Assembly: GCF_003052265.1 (NCBI RefSeq)
Contig: NZ_QANS01000005.1
Location: 248,001 to 312,000, forward strand
Length of the DNA stretch: 64,000 nt
DNA from: Stenotrophobium rhamnosiphilum
GTDB taxonomy: Bacteria > Pseudomonadota > Gammaproteobacteria > Nevskiales > Nevskiaceae
Direction of reading: 5' to 3'
How positions within the stretch are numbered: position 1 is the stretch's first letter; every line of letters starts with the position of its first letter. This document shows, piece by piece, positions 36,182-49,241 of the stretch. A program made the position numbers and the translations under genes. The notes below the pieces were generated by a model. That model was given only the letters and a program-made list of their open reading frames with translations, did not search any database and was not told where the DNA came from.

Positions 36182-37860
36182 GGTTTTTTGAACACGACGC
36201 GACGAGGATCGGTATAGATCACCGTCATTGGCAATCCGGATTCCTGCAATTTTTGATGCGTTTTTACATTGGTAATGGCCAGCGCATTCGGTGCAGCATT
36301 CCAACGCAGGGCAAAAGCCTCGTTCGTTGGAATCCATTTGTGCGGTTCAGCTTCCTGACCAAGATTGAACTCGTCAACGTAATTCACCAAGGTCACAGTG
36401 CGCTTGATATAAAACGGCAACGTCTGGTCATAGCGTTCCACTGAGAACACTTCAGTGTCTGCTTTGAGATAAGGCGTCATCGCTGCAGCGGCATTTTTGG
36501 CTGAAACCAACGGCGACAACACCTGATAGCCGTCCATCAACACCGCGCACAAAAACACGCCGCCCAAACTAATCTGCATCACCGACCAATCTTTGCGACT
36601 CTGCGATGCGGAACGCGCCGCGAGTGCTGCACACACGATCATGCCCAGTGCACCAGCAATCACCCAGTATGAAGCTTGGTAGTGATATTCAACCGGCGTT
36701 CTCACACTGCCCTTGGCAAAGAACAGGAGGTAAGTAACACCGGCAATCAATATGACCGACACCGCGCCCGCCAAAGCCATTGCATGTTTGCGCAACACAT
36801 TCGGCTGCGCTGCTTCGAGATAACGGCCTAGCAACAAACCGAGTGCTGGGAACATCGGCAATAGATACGCAGGCAACTTGGAACTGGAGACGCTAAAGAA
36901 CAGAAAAATAAATGAGCACCAGACCAACAACACACCGTTGGGCTGAAAGCTGCTGCTCTCACGCTTGGCCGCGTAACGCGTCAGCGAAGGCAACAAAGTT
37001 GTCCACGGAAATAAGCCAGCCAACAGCAAGGGCACAAAGTAATACCAAGCACCCGTGCGACGCGCTTGATCGGTGGCAAAGCGGCCGAAGTGTTCATGAA
37101 TGAAGAAGAACTTTGCGAACTCTGGGTTGCGCATCGACACGATGACGAACCAAGGCGCAGCTAATGCAAGGAATAGCAGCGGGCCCCACAAGGGCTCCAT
37201 GCGCGGCCAGGTTATCCAATCGCGATAAATCAGGCTGTAGAACACCAGCGCAGCGCCGGGAATCACAATGCCGATAAGTCCCTTGCTAAGCATCGCGCCG
37301 GCCATTGCGGCCCACACAAAGAACATCCATTTTCTACGTGACGTTGCCTGCGTTTTGTCATCTTGTGCAATCAAGAATCCGCAGAGCACGGCGGTCAAAA
37401 AGAAGCTCACGCCCATGTCGACAGTTACGACGTGGCTAAGCCCCATCACCCAGAGCATGCTGACTGTCGTAAAGCCCGCATAAAGCCCTGCCGTCGCGCC
37501 CCAGAGGCGGCGTCCGGTGTACCAAACCAATAGCGCGGCGAGAAAACCACAAATTCCGGGCCAGAGGCGGGCCACAAATTCGGATTCACCAAACGCTTGG
37601 AACAAAGCCGCCGAAGCCCAGTACTGCAGCGCCGGCTTTTCAAAATATTTGAGGTCGTTGAGACGTGGCGTTACGAAGTCGCCGCTCTGCGCCATCTCGC
37701 GTGCAATTTCGGCGTAGCGCCCTTCATCAGTGCCGGCGAGATCGCGGAAAGAGAGCGAACTGAACCAAAGCGCGCCGATGGCTAACCAGCACAGCAAAAT
37801 GACCGTTGCGGAAAGTGAGGTGCGGGACATAGCGGCGGGAGCGTGATTTGCGGCAGTCAT
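36178..37860 (-). CDS. arnT: Lipid A 4-amino-4-deoxy-L-arabinose transferase, ArnT-like
   Basis: A 560-residue polytopic GT-C (GT83) enzyme. The first periplasmic loop has the catalytic DEGRYAEIAREM (Asp45, Glu46, Arg48) and LKYFEKPALQYW, as in ArnT. About 12 TM helices precede a C-terminal periplasmic domain. It heads the minus-strand arn operon. Adding Ara4N to lipid A phosphates lowers negative charge and usually gives polymyxin resistance; that phenotype is inferred here. No PmrAB or PhoPQ genes are nearby. Confidence 0.9.
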   Translation of the reverse strand: MTAANHAPAAMSRTSLSATVILLCWLAIGALWFSSLSFRDLAGTDEGRYAEIAREMAQSGDFVTPRLNDLKYFEKPALQYWASAALFQAFGESEFVARLWPGICGFLAALLVWYTGRRLWGATAGLYAGFTTVSMLWVMGLSHVVTVDMGVSFFLTAVLCGFLIAQDDKTQATSRRKWMFFVWAAMAGAMLSKGLIGIVIPGAALVFYSLIYRDWITWPRMEPLWGPLLFLALAAPWFVIVSMRNPEFAKFFFIHEHFGRFATDQARRTGAWYYFVPLLLAGLFPWTTLLPSLTRYAAKRESSSFQPNGVLLVWCSFIFLFFSVSSSKLPAYLLPMFPALGLLLGRYLEAAQPNVLRKHAMALAGAVSVILIAGVTYLLFFAKGSVRTPVEYHYQASYWVIAGALGMIVCAALAARSASQSRKDWSVMQISLGGVFLCAVLMDGYQVLSPLVSAKNAAAAMTPYLKADTEVFSVERYDQTLPFYIKRTVTLVNYVDEFNLGQEAEPHKWIPTNEAFALRWNAAPNALAITNVKTHQKLQESGLPMTVIYTDPRRVVFKKP

Positions 37861-37915
37861 CGGGGACCCGTTCGACTTCCTGAAGTGGCGGTAGTTCTAT
37901 GCGAACGCTTTAAAG

Positions 37916-38005
37916 TGGCGGAGAGGGAGGGATTCGAACCCCCGGTAGGTTTGCACCTACGCCTGATTTCGAGTCAGGTACATTCAACCACTCTGCCACC
38001 TCTCC
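37916..38005 (-). tRNA. tRNA-Ser (anticodon CGA)
   Basis: On the minus strand a full class II tRNA folds: acceptor GGAGAGG / CCTCTCC, D-arm with AGTGGTTGAA, anticodon stem CCTGA / TCAGG with loop CTCGAAA, a long variable arm (TAGGT / ACCTA), T-arm with TTCGAAT, discriminator G and an encoded CCA at 37918-37916. The anticodon CGA reads UCG. Confidence 0.96.
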
Positions 38006-38123
38006 GTTTTTACCGCGCCAGAATTTAACAGGCCAAATTTCATTTGCTGGCACCCTGCCCTCTTTCTGATGCTTGCCAGTGTGTTACGTTTCCGGCCAGA
38101 CCCGTGAGGAGCGCGGATTCTAA

Positions 38124-39620
38124 ATGAACACGGCGGCCACGCCTACTCTTTCTGTCAAAAATCACCGCCGATTGGCGGTTTTTGGCGTGATTTCGCTGTT
38201 GTTATTCCTTTTACTGTCCACTTGCTCGCCGCGCACCGACCAATTACAGCAAATCAAGGCAACCGGCGTTCTGCGCATTTCCACCGTCAACAGCCCCACC
38301 ACTTACTACATCGGCGCGGCTGGCCCCTTGGGTTTTGAATATGAATTGGCCAAGGGTTTTGCCGAAAGCCTGAATGCCGGCTTGGAAGTGGTGGTCGCCA
38401 GCAGCCCCGCCGAGGCCATCCAAATGGCCCGTGAAGGCCGCGTGCATTTTGCCGCCGCCGGCTTGGCCATCACCCCTGAGCGCGAGAAAACCATGCGCTT
38501 CTCGCCAGCCATGCTGCGCGTGGTGCCGCAGTTGGTTTATCGCATGGGCGAAACCCGGCCAGATAATTTGGACGACTTGGAGGGGACCATCCGCGTTCAG
38601 CGCGGCAGCATTGGTGCCGAACTCTTAAGTGAAGCCAAGAAAAAATACCCCGACCTGAAATGGGAAGAAACGGACGATCAGGAAACCGAAGAGTTGCTGT
38701 ATCAGGTGGCGAATAATCAGTTGGGCTACACCATCGCCAACTCCGACATTATCTCGATCAATCAGCGCTATTACCCGCGACTGCGTGTCGCCTTTGCTGC
38801 CTCCAAATCACAGGATCTGGCTTGGGCTTTCCAAAAAAGTGGCGACAACAGTTTGTTTGATGCGGCCAATGCTTATCTGGAAGTGTTTCGCGGTGTGGAC
38901 CTGCCACGTTTGCGCGACCGTTATTTTGGCCACATCGAACAGGTGAATTACATGGGCGCCGTCACGCTGGCCTCCATGGTGCAAACCCGACTCACGCGTT
39001 ACCGCAAAGCGTTTGAAGACGCCGCGGAAAAGCATCAACTCGATTGGCGCCTTTTAGCGGCCATGGGTTATCAGGAATCGCATTGGGATGAAGACGCCGT
39101 GAGCCCGACAGGCGTTAAAGGCTTGATGATGCTGACGCTGGATACCGCGGATTTTCTCAACGTCAGAGATCGCGAAGATCCGGTGCAGAGCATTTTTGGC
39201 GGCGCACGTTATTTCCGCCAATTGCTTGAACAGTTGCCACCCGAAATCAAAGAGCCTGATCGCACATGGATGGGCCTCGCCGCTTACAACATCGGCATCG
39301 GCCATGTGTTTGATGCGCGTAGTCTCACGCGCTCGCTCGGTGGCAATCCCAATCATTGGCTCGACGTGCGTAACTCGCTGCCGCTACTGACGCAGGAGCG
39401 TTGGTATATGCAAACCAAACACGGTTATGCACGTGGGTATGAAACGGTGGCCTATGTCGGCAATGTGCGTACGTATTACGACATGCTGAGTTGGATCACG
39501 AATGTCGCGCCGGGTCGTGGCCAGCAACCTGAGCTGGAACAAGAGCCGCCACTGCAAACGCCAGCGGGCGCTAAAAAGCATCGCGAAGACCCGCTGCACA
39601 TCAATTCGCCGATTCTTTAA
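38124..39620 (+). CDS. mltF: Membrane-bound lytic murein transglycosylase F
   Basis: A 498-residue protein with an N-terminal signal anchor (about 17-33). A periplasmic solute-binding-like domain follows (about 40-270; GVLRISTVNSPTTYY, EYELAKGFA). The C-terminal SLT domain has the catalytic Glu318 (GYQESHWDEDAVSPTGVKGLMML) and WMGLAAYNIGIGHV. Length and domain order match MltF, which releases 1,6-anhydromuropeptides. The Cys34 context (LSTC) is a weak lipobox. The C-terminal tail is Pro/Gln/Glu-rich. Confidence 0.94.
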   Translation: MNTAATPTLSVKNHRRLAVFGVISLLLFLLLSTCSPRTDQLQQIKATGVLRISTVNSPTTYYIGAAGPLGFEYELAKGFAESLNAGLEVVVASSPAEAIQMAREGRVHFAAAGLAITPEREKTMRFSPAMLRVVPQLVYRMGETRPDNLDDLEGTIRVQRGSIGAELLSEAKKKYPDLKWEETDDQETEELLYQVANNQLGYTIANSDIISINQRYYPRLRVAFAASKSQDLAWAFQKSGDNSLFDAANAYLEVFRGVDLPRLRDRYFGHIEQVNYMGAVTLASMVQTRLTRYRKAFEDAAEKHQLDWRLLAAMGYQESHWDEDAVSPTGVKGLMMLTLDTADFLNVRDREDPVQSIFGGARYFRQLLEQLPPEIKEPDRTWMGLAAYNIGIGHVFDARSLTRSLGGNPNHWLDVRNSLPLLTQERWYMQTKHGYARGYETVAYVGNVRTYYDMLSWITNVAPGRGQQPELEQEPPLQTPAGAKKHREDPLHINSPIL

Positions 39621-39633
39621 AAATATGGCTTTG

Positions 39634-39713
39634 CGTAGGGTGGGTAGAGCACAGCGAAACCCACCGTTGGGATTGAGCCATGGTGGGTTTCGCTGCGCTC
39701 TACCCACCCTACG
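39634..39713. repeat. Long REP-like hairpin (GTAGGGTGGGT family)
   Basis: Two 32-nt arms, 39634-39665 and 39682-39713, are reverse complements with one mismatch and enclose a 16-nt loop. The arms begin CGTAGGGTGGGTAGAGC and end GCGAAACCCACC. The hairpin sits between the mltF stop and the convergent def gene. It shares core sequence with 29654-29685. Confidence 0.85.
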
Positions 39714-39754
39714 GATTGTTTAATTTCTTTATTTTTGTATAAATTAAAACAATC
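39714..39754 (-). terminator. AT-rich inverted repeat at the def 3' end
   Basis: Arms GATTGTTTAATTT (39714-39726) and AAATTAAAACAATC (39741-39754) pair with one bulge. The structure overlaps the def stop codon, and the A/T-rich arms could aid termination. It is weak as a classical terminator because the stem lacks GC. Confidence 0.4.
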
Positions 39755-40283
39755 AGTCGTCGTTGTCCGGCATGCCCGGAAACAACACGTCGGTGTACCC
39801 AAACTGCTTAAAGTCCCTCACCCGCATTGGATACAGCACGCCATCCAGATGGTCGCACTCATGTTGCACCACGCGCGCATGAAAATCGCTGGCGGTGCGA
39901 TCAATCACTTTGCCGTATTGATCAAAGCCCTGATATCGCAAGCTGCGATATCGCGGCACAACACCGCGCAGACCCGGCACTGACAAGCAGCCTTCCCAAC
40001 CATCTTCCTGCTCATCACCGATAAACGTGATGATGGGATTAATCAGCACCGTCTCTGGCACTGCATCCGCATCGGGATAACGTGGGCTGCTGGAAAAACC
40101 AAAAATCACCAAGCGCAGATTCACGCCAATTTGCGGCGCTGCGAGGCCGGCACCGTTGAGCGCGTGCATGGTTTCGAACATGTCAGCGATCAGCGCGTGC
40201 ACCTCTGGCGTATCGAATTTCGCTACCGGTTCCGCTACGCGCAACAAGCGTGGATCGCCCATTTTCAGAACGTCGTGAATCAT
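39753..40283 (-). CDS. def: Peptide deformylase
   Basis: A 176-residue metalloenzyme that removes the N-formyl group from nascent proteins. The three motifs are [10 protein letters not shown] (44-53), EGCLSVPG with metal ligand Cys99, and HECDH (141-145). It is not paired with fmt here. It overlaps the ferredoxin gene by 4 bp (ATGA). Confidence 0.95.
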   Translation of the reverse strand: MIHDVLKMGDPRLLRVAEPVAKFDTPEVHALIADMFETMHALNGAGLAAPQIGVNLRLVIFGFSSSPRYPDADAVPETVLINPIITFIGDEQEDGWEGCLSVPGLRGVVPRYRSLRYQGFDQYGKVIDRTASDFHARVVQHECDHLDGVLYPMRVRDFKQFGYTDVLFPGMPDNDD

Positions 40284-40594
40284 TTCAGCCTCAAGCGATC
40301 AACGATGCGGCCGTTCTGAATGTGTTCGCTAATAATTTCGTCGATGTCTTCTTCATCAACGTATGTGTACCAAATTTCCTGCGGGTACACGACGAGCACC
40401 GGGCCTTCTTCGCAACGCTCAAGGCAGCCCGCCATATTGATGCGGACTTTCCCTGGCGCAGCCAGACCCAACGACTTGATCTTTTTCTTGGCGTAATCAC
40501 GCACACGCGTTGCGCCCTTGTCATTACAACAAGTGCGCTCGCCTGGGGCGCGCTGGTTACAACAGAAAAATACGTGGTGTTGGTAATAGCTCAT
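40280..40594 (-). CDS. Thioredoxin-like [2Fe-2S] ferredoxin
   Basis: A 104-residue protein of the thioredoxin-fold 2Fe-2S ferredoxin family. It has N-terminal [10 protein letters not shown] (Cys11, Cys12), a second Cys pair at 22-23, and the [16 protein letters not shown] loop with two cluster Cys spaced by three residues. The redox partner is unknown. It is the first gene of a two-gene unit with def. Confidence 0.87.
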   Translation of the reverse strand: MSYYQHHVFFCCNQRAPGERTCCNDKGATRVRDYAKKKIKSLGLAAPGKVRINMAGCLERCEEGPVLVVYPQEIWYTYVDEEDIDEIISEHIQNGRIVDRLRLK

Positions 40595-40626
40595 CGGCGT
40601 TCTATGAAAGACATCCAGCGCGCACT

Positions 40627-41346
40627 TTACTTCGCGCCGAAGGCGTAAGAAAGGTTAAGCGCAGTGATGGTGTCAGTTTTGCTCGTGCCTGCTGGCACCG
40701 TTGTGTTGTTACGCAAGGTGTAGGACGCACTGGCGAAGACATTGCCGACCACATTCACCTTTAATTCCGTAATGGACTCGGTGAAGGTATTGTCATCGCC
40801 GGTTTCAACCTTAAGCACTTCGCTGAAGGTGCTGGTCTCAGAAATCTTCCAGCTGTACTTGCCCGCAAAGCGACCGATGATGTCCTTATTGCGTTCATTG
40901 GTGACGTTGACTGTCTCCTGACGAGCACCAACGCCTGCTTCCAAATCCAGAACATGCACAGGCCCAGTTAATACATGACGGCCATAGCCCAGTGATTCCA
41001 CTATGCGTTGTCCAATTGGGCCTTCCAAATCTTTAGCCCACTCAACACTGGCCAGTACGTAATCGTTGGGCGTGAAGTTGTAAGCCAACTTGTCTGAAGC
41101 GCCGTATTGCTCGCCGGTGGATTCACCGTCGCTTGAGCTGCCCATGGCCGAAGCCAGAAAGGTGTTTTGCCACGCGTCCTGCGTGTAGATCAGCGACAAC
41201 TTGGCGTTAGCTGTACTGGATTTTGTATTGCCATTGCTCGCGATATAACCCAGACCTGCATCGCCAGACCAACCATTCGGCGCAGCAAGCACAACACCCG
41301 GCGCGACAAGGCAAGCGATCAGCGCTAGCGCTTTAAACTTCAGCAT
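40627..41346 (-). CDS. DUF481 (YdiY-like) outer-membrane beta-barrel protein
   Basis: A 239-residue protein with a signal peptide (ending VVLAA before PNGWSG). Alternating-residue beta strands run to a C-terminal LNLSYAFGAK. GLGYIASNGNTKSSTANAKL is the typical DUF481 opening. Function is unknown. It starts 62 bp from the divergent GlcF-like gene. Confidence 0.82.
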   Translation of the reverse strand: MLKFKALALIACLVAPGVVLAAPNGWSGDAGLGYIASNGNTKSSTANAKLSLIYTQDAWQNTFLASAMGSSSDGESTGEQYGASDKLAYNFTPNDYVLASVEWAKDLEGPIGQRIVESLGYGRHVLTGPVHVLDLEAGVGARQETVNVTNERNKDIIGRFAGKYSWKISETSTFSEVLKVETGDDNTFTESITELKVNVVGNVFASASYTLRNNTTVPAGTSKTDTITALNLSYAFGAK

Positions 41347-42591
41347 GATTTCTCCTGCAAATAAAATGAGACAAACAACTACTCACCTACACAGATATTA
41401 TAGGCGGCATGTCTTCGCTCTCCTCTATAGCTATCGCGTCCGAATTTCCTTACGCGGATGCTGACCTTTGCGTGAAGTGCGGGCTGTGTTTGCCGCATTG
41501 CCCAACGTATGAGCAAACGCAGAACGAGGCTGATTCACCACGCGGCCGCATCGCTTTGATGCAGGGACTCGCGAACGGTTTGATTCAACCGAGTAATGGA
41601 TTGAACGCGCATCTCGATGGTTGCCTGTCTTGCCGCGCCTGCGAAACGGTGTGTCCGGCCAAAGTTCCTTACGGCCGCTTGATCGACTCGGGTCGCGCTT
41701 TGCTGCATCAGAAAAGTCCTCGCCAGAATACTGCAATCCGCCTGATTAGCTTTTGGCTGACGAAAGCATCTGCACGAAAATTTGCAGCGACATTTTTGTG
41801 GCTTTATCAGCGCAGCGGAATGCAAAGCGTATTGCGACACACGCATTTACTCGGCCGCGGGCGTATCGCCCGTCTCGACTCATTGCTGCCGCGCATTAGT
41901 CTTCCACGACCACTGCAAAACAACGCCAGAAAAGCTCTGACATCCGTTTCACTTTTTACCGGCTGCACCGGCGAACTTGCTGATCGACAAACGTTGCAAG
42001 ACGCATTGCATGTGCTGTCGAAGCTCGGCATCAGCGTTGATATTCCTGCTCGCCAGGGTTGTTGCGGTGCGCTGCATCAACACACCGGTTATCCCGCAGA
42101 AGCTGCCAAACTCGCACAAAACAATGTGCAGGCATTTGGGAGCAATACCACCATTCTCAGCAGTGCCAGCGGCTGTGGCGCAACGTTGATGGAATATCCG
42201 GAAATACTTGGCGCATCTGGCGCGGCTTTCTCACAGCGAGTGCAGGATCTGAGTACGTTTTTACTCAGCAAGTGGCCGAATGATTTAGCACTCAAGCCCT
42301 TGAAGATGCGCGTGGCGATTCATACGCCCTGCACTTTGAAAAATGTGATGAAAGGCGGCGATGCCGTTCGCGCATTGCTTGAGAAAATTCCCGGCGTAGA
42401 AATTGTTGCACTCGATAGCAAAGACCGTTGCTGTGGCGCAGCCGGAAGTTACTTCATCACTCAGCCAGAAATGGCCGATCAACTCTTGGCAGAAAAACTG
42501 GTGATGACACGCGTATTAGTGCCCGACATCATTATCAGCAGCAACATCGGATGCTCAATGCATCTCGCCGCAGGGCTGCGGCGCGAAGGAA

Positions 42592-45983
<3,392 letters not shown>

Positions 45984-45984
<1 letters not shown>

Positions 45985-45999
45985 GGCACAAGGCTTGCA
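45984..45999 (+). promoter_or_regulatory. Sigma-54 type (-24/-12) promoter of pilin gene 1
   Basis: CGGCACAAGGCTTGCA fits the RpoN consensus TGGCAC-N5-TTGC with one change. The invariant GG (45985-45986) and GC (45997-45998) have exactly the required spacing. It lies 40 bp before the pilin start codon. RpoN/PilR control is typical for pilA genes. Confidence 0.75.
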
Positions 46000-46037
46000 A
46001 ACTTGCACCTAAGCCGTAACTTATAAAGGGCAGTTAA

Positions 46038-46469
46038 ATGCGCGCACTACAACGCGGTTTTACCTTGATTGAACTCATGATCGTGATTGCCATCATCGGC
46101 ATTCTCGCTGCGATTGCGATTCCGGCTTATCAGGATTATGTGATTCGCTCGCAGGTTGCTGAAGGACTCTCGCTTGTTGATGGCGCTAAAGGCGCAATCT
46201 GGGACTTTGAATCGAATACAGGCGAGTGGCCGACAAACAATGACTCTGCAGGCCTAGCCAGAAACACCAGCATTAATGGCAGCTACGTAAGCAAAGTAGA
46301 TGTTTCAGGCGGCATCATTGTTGTCACATACGACGGACCTAAAATTAATCGCGCAGTAGCTGGACTCACCCTCATGTTGTCGCCGGTCACAACACCCGGC
46401 AGCATTCCTTGGAAGTGCTACTCCACAACAATTACGAACAAATATCTTCCGACCAACTGCCGCAGTTAG
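46038..46469 (+). CDS. pilA: Type IV major-pilin-like protein 1
   Basis: A 143-residue type IVa prepilin. The short basic leader MRALQRG is cut before Phe ([25 protein letters not shown]), with Glu at mature position 5. The C-terminal disulfide loop runs from KCYS to TNCRS. The start ATG has GGGCAG upstream. A terminator separates it from the second pilin gene. Confidence 0.92.
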   Translation: MRALQRGFTLIELMIVIAIIGILAAIAIPAYQDYVIRSQVAEGLSLVDGAKGAIWDFESNTGEWPTNNDSAGLARNTSINGSYVSKVDVSGGIIVVTYDGPKINRAVAGLTLMLSPVTTPGSIPWKCYSTTITNKYLPTNCRS

Positions 46470-46493
46470 CACACTAGGAATACGCACTTTTCA

Positions 46494-46516
46494 GGCCGCC
46501 TCTGGCGGCCTTTTTA
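46494..46516 (+). terminator. Intrinsic terminator after pilin gene 1
   Basis: GGCCGCC / GGCGGCC stem with TCT loop and five T residues. Confidence 0.88.
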
Positions 46517-46633
46517 TTGGACAAAGCACCCGCCGAACCGAAAGTGACAATAAATGTCAGCAGTGGACTAAGTTGGCCAAATTTAACTCTTAAGATGGTT
46601 TTGTAAGTATTTGAATATAAATATAATGATATA

Positions 46634-46649
46634 TGGCACGACATCTGCT
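46634..46649 (+). promoter_or_regulatory. Sigma-54 type (-24/-12) promoter of pilin gene 2
   Basis: TGGCACGACATCTGCT matches the RpoN consensus with an intact -24 (TGGCACG) and GC at -12 (46647-46648), with GG-to-GC spacing of 10 nt. Its presence rules out a pilin start upstream of it. Confidence 0.75.
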
Positions 46650-46712
46650 AAAAGAACAACGGGGGGAAGGATCATCCCTTTTTACAATCCAAAAACGTTT
46701 ATGGAGCAAGGC

Positions 46713-47153
46713 ATGAAAAAGAATATGCAGAAAGGTTTTACCCTGATCGAACTTATGATCGTCATCGCGATCATCGGCATTCTGGCCGCTATCGCTATCC
46801 CGGCTTACCAGGATTATGTGATTCGCTCGCAGGTTTCTGAAGCACTGTCGCTCGCTGACGGCTCCAAGACCGCAGTTGCAGAGTTCTACAGCAACACCGG
46901 CGAACTCCCAGGCAACAACGAATCAGCTGGCCTTGCACCACCTTTAAGCATCACCGGCAACTATGTAACTCAAGTTGACGCTACGGGCGGCGTAATTGCT
47001 GTCACCTTGGGCAACAAGGTTAACAAGGCTGTGAAGGACAAAATTTTGTCTCTCTCGGCTATCACGACCAGCGCGGGTTCGACTCAGTGGACTTGCAAAT
47101 CGGCCGACATCGCCAACAAGTACCTGCCAACCAACTGCCGCTCAGCGAATTAA
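46713..47153 (+). CDS. pilA: Type IV major-pilin-like protein 2
   Basis: A 146-residue prepilin with leader MKKNMQKG cut before FTLIELMIV. The first 45 mature residues are almost identical to pilin 1; the globular head differs but keeps the C-terminal disulfide (TCKS ... TNCRSAN). I start at the ATG after GGAGCAAGGC. The frame is open further upstream, but the sigma-54 promoter lies there. Confidence 0.92.
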   Translation: MKKNMQKGFTLIELMIVIAIIGILAAIAIPAYQDYVIRSQVSEALSLADGSKTAVAEFYSNTGELPGNNESAGLAPPLSITGNYVTQVDATGGVIAVTLGNKVNKAVKDKILSLSAITTSAGSTQWTCKSADIANKYLPTNCRSAN

Positions 47154-47184
47154 TTCGTAGCAGTTAAAGTGTTGTAGGTCTTAG

Positions 47185-47208
47185 AGGGCCGCTTCGGCGG
47201 CCCTTTTT
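47185..47208 (+). terminator. Intrinsic terminator after pilin gene 2
   Basis: AGGGCCGC / GCGGCCCT stem with TTCG tetraloop, followed by five T residues. Confidence 0.9.
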
Positions 47209-47222
47209 ATTGGGAGCACGAT

Positions 47223-49241
47223 TTGCGTCAACGGATACTCATCTACGCCGGGTTCTTGATTGCGTTGAGCGCAATCTGGCTGGCTTATGAACCCGGTCTT
47301 GCCGGCGGTTTCCTGTTTGATGATTTTGCCAACCTTCCTTCGCTCGGCGCGACGGGCCCCATCGATAACGGTCCCGCGCTTGCGCGCTATCTGACTTCAG
47401 GAATAGCAGATCCCACTGGCCGCCCCATCACTGTTGCTAGCTTCCTGATTGACGCACAGAACTGGCCTGCAGACCCACTATCGTTCAAGCGTACAAATCT
47501 TTTAATCCATCTGCTGAACGTCACACTCCTTGCCTTTCTATTATTGGCATTAGGACGTCGCAGTGGCCTTACCGACAAACTGGCGCACAACGCCGCCCTC
47601 CTAGGCGCGACAGTCTGGGGCATACATCCCTTCTTTGTTTCAACCACGCTATACATCGTGCAGCGCGAAGCAATGCTGCCTGTTACTTTTACGCTCGCTG
47701 CATTATTGGCGTGGCTAACAGGACGAGATCGTCTAGCAAAAGGGCAGTTGGCACTCGGCATTGCACTTGAACTCACCGGGCTAGGTCTCGGCACTTTATT
47801 GGCAACGCTCAGCAAGGCCAATGGCGCTTTGCTGCCGTTCTATGCATTGCTAATTGAACATCTACTACTGCGCCCACGAGATACACAGCCTTTACCTCGA
47901 GCGCATTACGTAGTGGTTGGCTTGCTATGGCTGCCAGCACTCGCAGTAATCGGATATCTCATCCATAGCGCAGTTACCTTGCTAGGTGTCGGCAAACCTT
48001 TTGGTCGTGACTGGACAGAAGCACAACGCCTACTCACCGAACCACGCGTGATGTGGGATTACTTGCGTCTGCTCTGGCTGCCACGCCCATTCACAACTGG
48101 ACTGTTCAACGATCAGTTCCGCGTATCTACGTCCTTGCTACAGCCGTGGACGACGCTACCCGCACTCCTTGGTATTTTTGCACTGATCACAATGGCTTGG
48201 TCCCTCCGAAAACGTGCGCCACTATGGTCACTGGCGTTTCTGTTCTTTTTCGCCGGGCATCTTATCGAGTCCACCTCAGTTGCTTTGGAATTGTATTTTG
48301 AACATCGCAACTACTTGCCGGCTCTTCTTCTGTTCTGGCCACTATCGATATGGTTACTTGCCCCCGGCAAAATACAACACAGCCGTATTGCGCTTGCACT
48401 AGTTATCGTGTGCGGGCTCGGATGGATGACACACGAACGGGCCAAAGTCTGGGGCAACACAACGGAACAAGCAGTGCTATGGGCAAAGCTCAATCCGGAA
48501 TCGCCGCGCGCTCAATCATATGCCGCACAAATTATGATGGCGAACAACCAGCCACAATGGACTCAGGCAAGACTGCGGCCACTTTTGAAACAAGCTCCGA
48601 GCGAAATTCAAATTGCTTTTAATCTTTTGGGCACGGACTGCAGGCTTGGTGGAGTGCCCCCTGCGGATTTAGAAGCAACACGACAGGCTCTCCTAAGTAC
48701 TCGGCGACTTGGCCTTCTTAGCTTTCAATGGCTATCCGACGCCATTGTGCAAGCAAGAAATAAAGAATGCAGCGGCCTCACCATGCTCGCAGTGAAAAGC
48801 CTAATCGATGCAGCTTGGGACAACCCAGCCACACGCAATCAAGCGAACTGGCAGCAAGATATTCTTAATCTGCGCGGTCAATATGCTTTGGCAGAACAAC
48901 AACCGCATAGTGCATATCAACACTTTTCCGCGGCACTGTTGACTCAAGTTAAGCCTGCGGTTGCGTTAGAACAAGCAGCAACGCTTGGATCCGCTGGCCA
49001 ACAAAAATTGGCGTTATGTCAATTGGAGTTATGGGAACAGCAGCCCAAAGAAAAAGCCCGCATTGGCTTTTCCATGCCAAGCCTGCATGAGTGGGTGCTG
49101 CAAAAACAAAATTATTGGTCGCATGAAATCATTAGCTTGAAAGCAGCACTACAACGCGACCTCCCCACCAATCAACGCAATATGAATTGCCCTACTTTGG
49201 CACCAACTCCAGTGCTCGCGACGATCCCAAATGCTCACTAA
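47223..49241 (+). CDS. Polytopic GT-C/TMTC-like membrane protein 1 (putative pilin glycosyltransferase)
   Basis: A 672-residue protein with about 10-12 TM helices in the first 400 residues and a soluble helical, TPR-like C-terminal region (about 420-650). The first loop has FDDF (Asp33, Asp34) like the acidic pair of PMT/TMTC GT-C glycosyltransferases. Other shared motifs are TNLLIHLLN, YIVQRE and EHRNYLPA. The start is TTG, with GGGAG six bases upstream. It is placed directly after two pilin genes, so I infer a role in pilin O-glycosylation, but no substrate evidence is visible. Confidence 0.7.
   Translation: MRQRILIYAGFLIALSAIWLAYEPGLAGGFLFDDFANLPSLGATGPIDNGPALARYLTSGIADPTGRPITVASFLIDAQNWPADPLSFKRTNLLIHLLNVTLLAFLLLALGRRSGLTDKLAHNAALLGATVWGIHPFFVSTTLYIVQREAMLPVTFTLAALLAWLTGRDRLAKGQLALGIALELTGLGLGTLLATLSKANGALLPFYALLIEHLLLRPRDTQPLPRAHYVVVGLLWLPALAVIGYLIHSAVTLLGVGKPFGRDWTEAQRLLTEPRVMWDYLRLLWLPRPFTTGLFNDQFRVSTSLLQPWTTLPALLGIFALITMAWSLRKRAPLWSLAFLFFFAGHLIESTSVALELYFEHRNYLPALLLFWPLSIWLLAPGKIQHSRIALALVIVCGLGWMTHERAKVWGNTTEQAVLWAKLNPESPRAQSYAAQIMMANNQPQWTQARLRPLLKQAPSEIQIAFNLLGTDCRLGGVPPADLEATRQALLSTRRLGLLSFQWLSDAIVQARNKECSGLTMLAVKSLIDAAWDNPATRNQANWQQDILNLRGQYALAEQQPHSAYQHFSAALLTQVKPAVALEQAATLGSAGQQKLALCQLELWEQQPKEKARIGFSMPSLHEWVLQKQNYWSHEIISLKAALQRDLPTNQRNMNCPTLAPTPVLATIPNAH

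Noticed and set aside
46611-46712. An N-terminal extension of pilin 2
   Set aside because: The -24/-12 promoter lies inside this stretch, and the prepilin leader requires a start just before FTLIEL.
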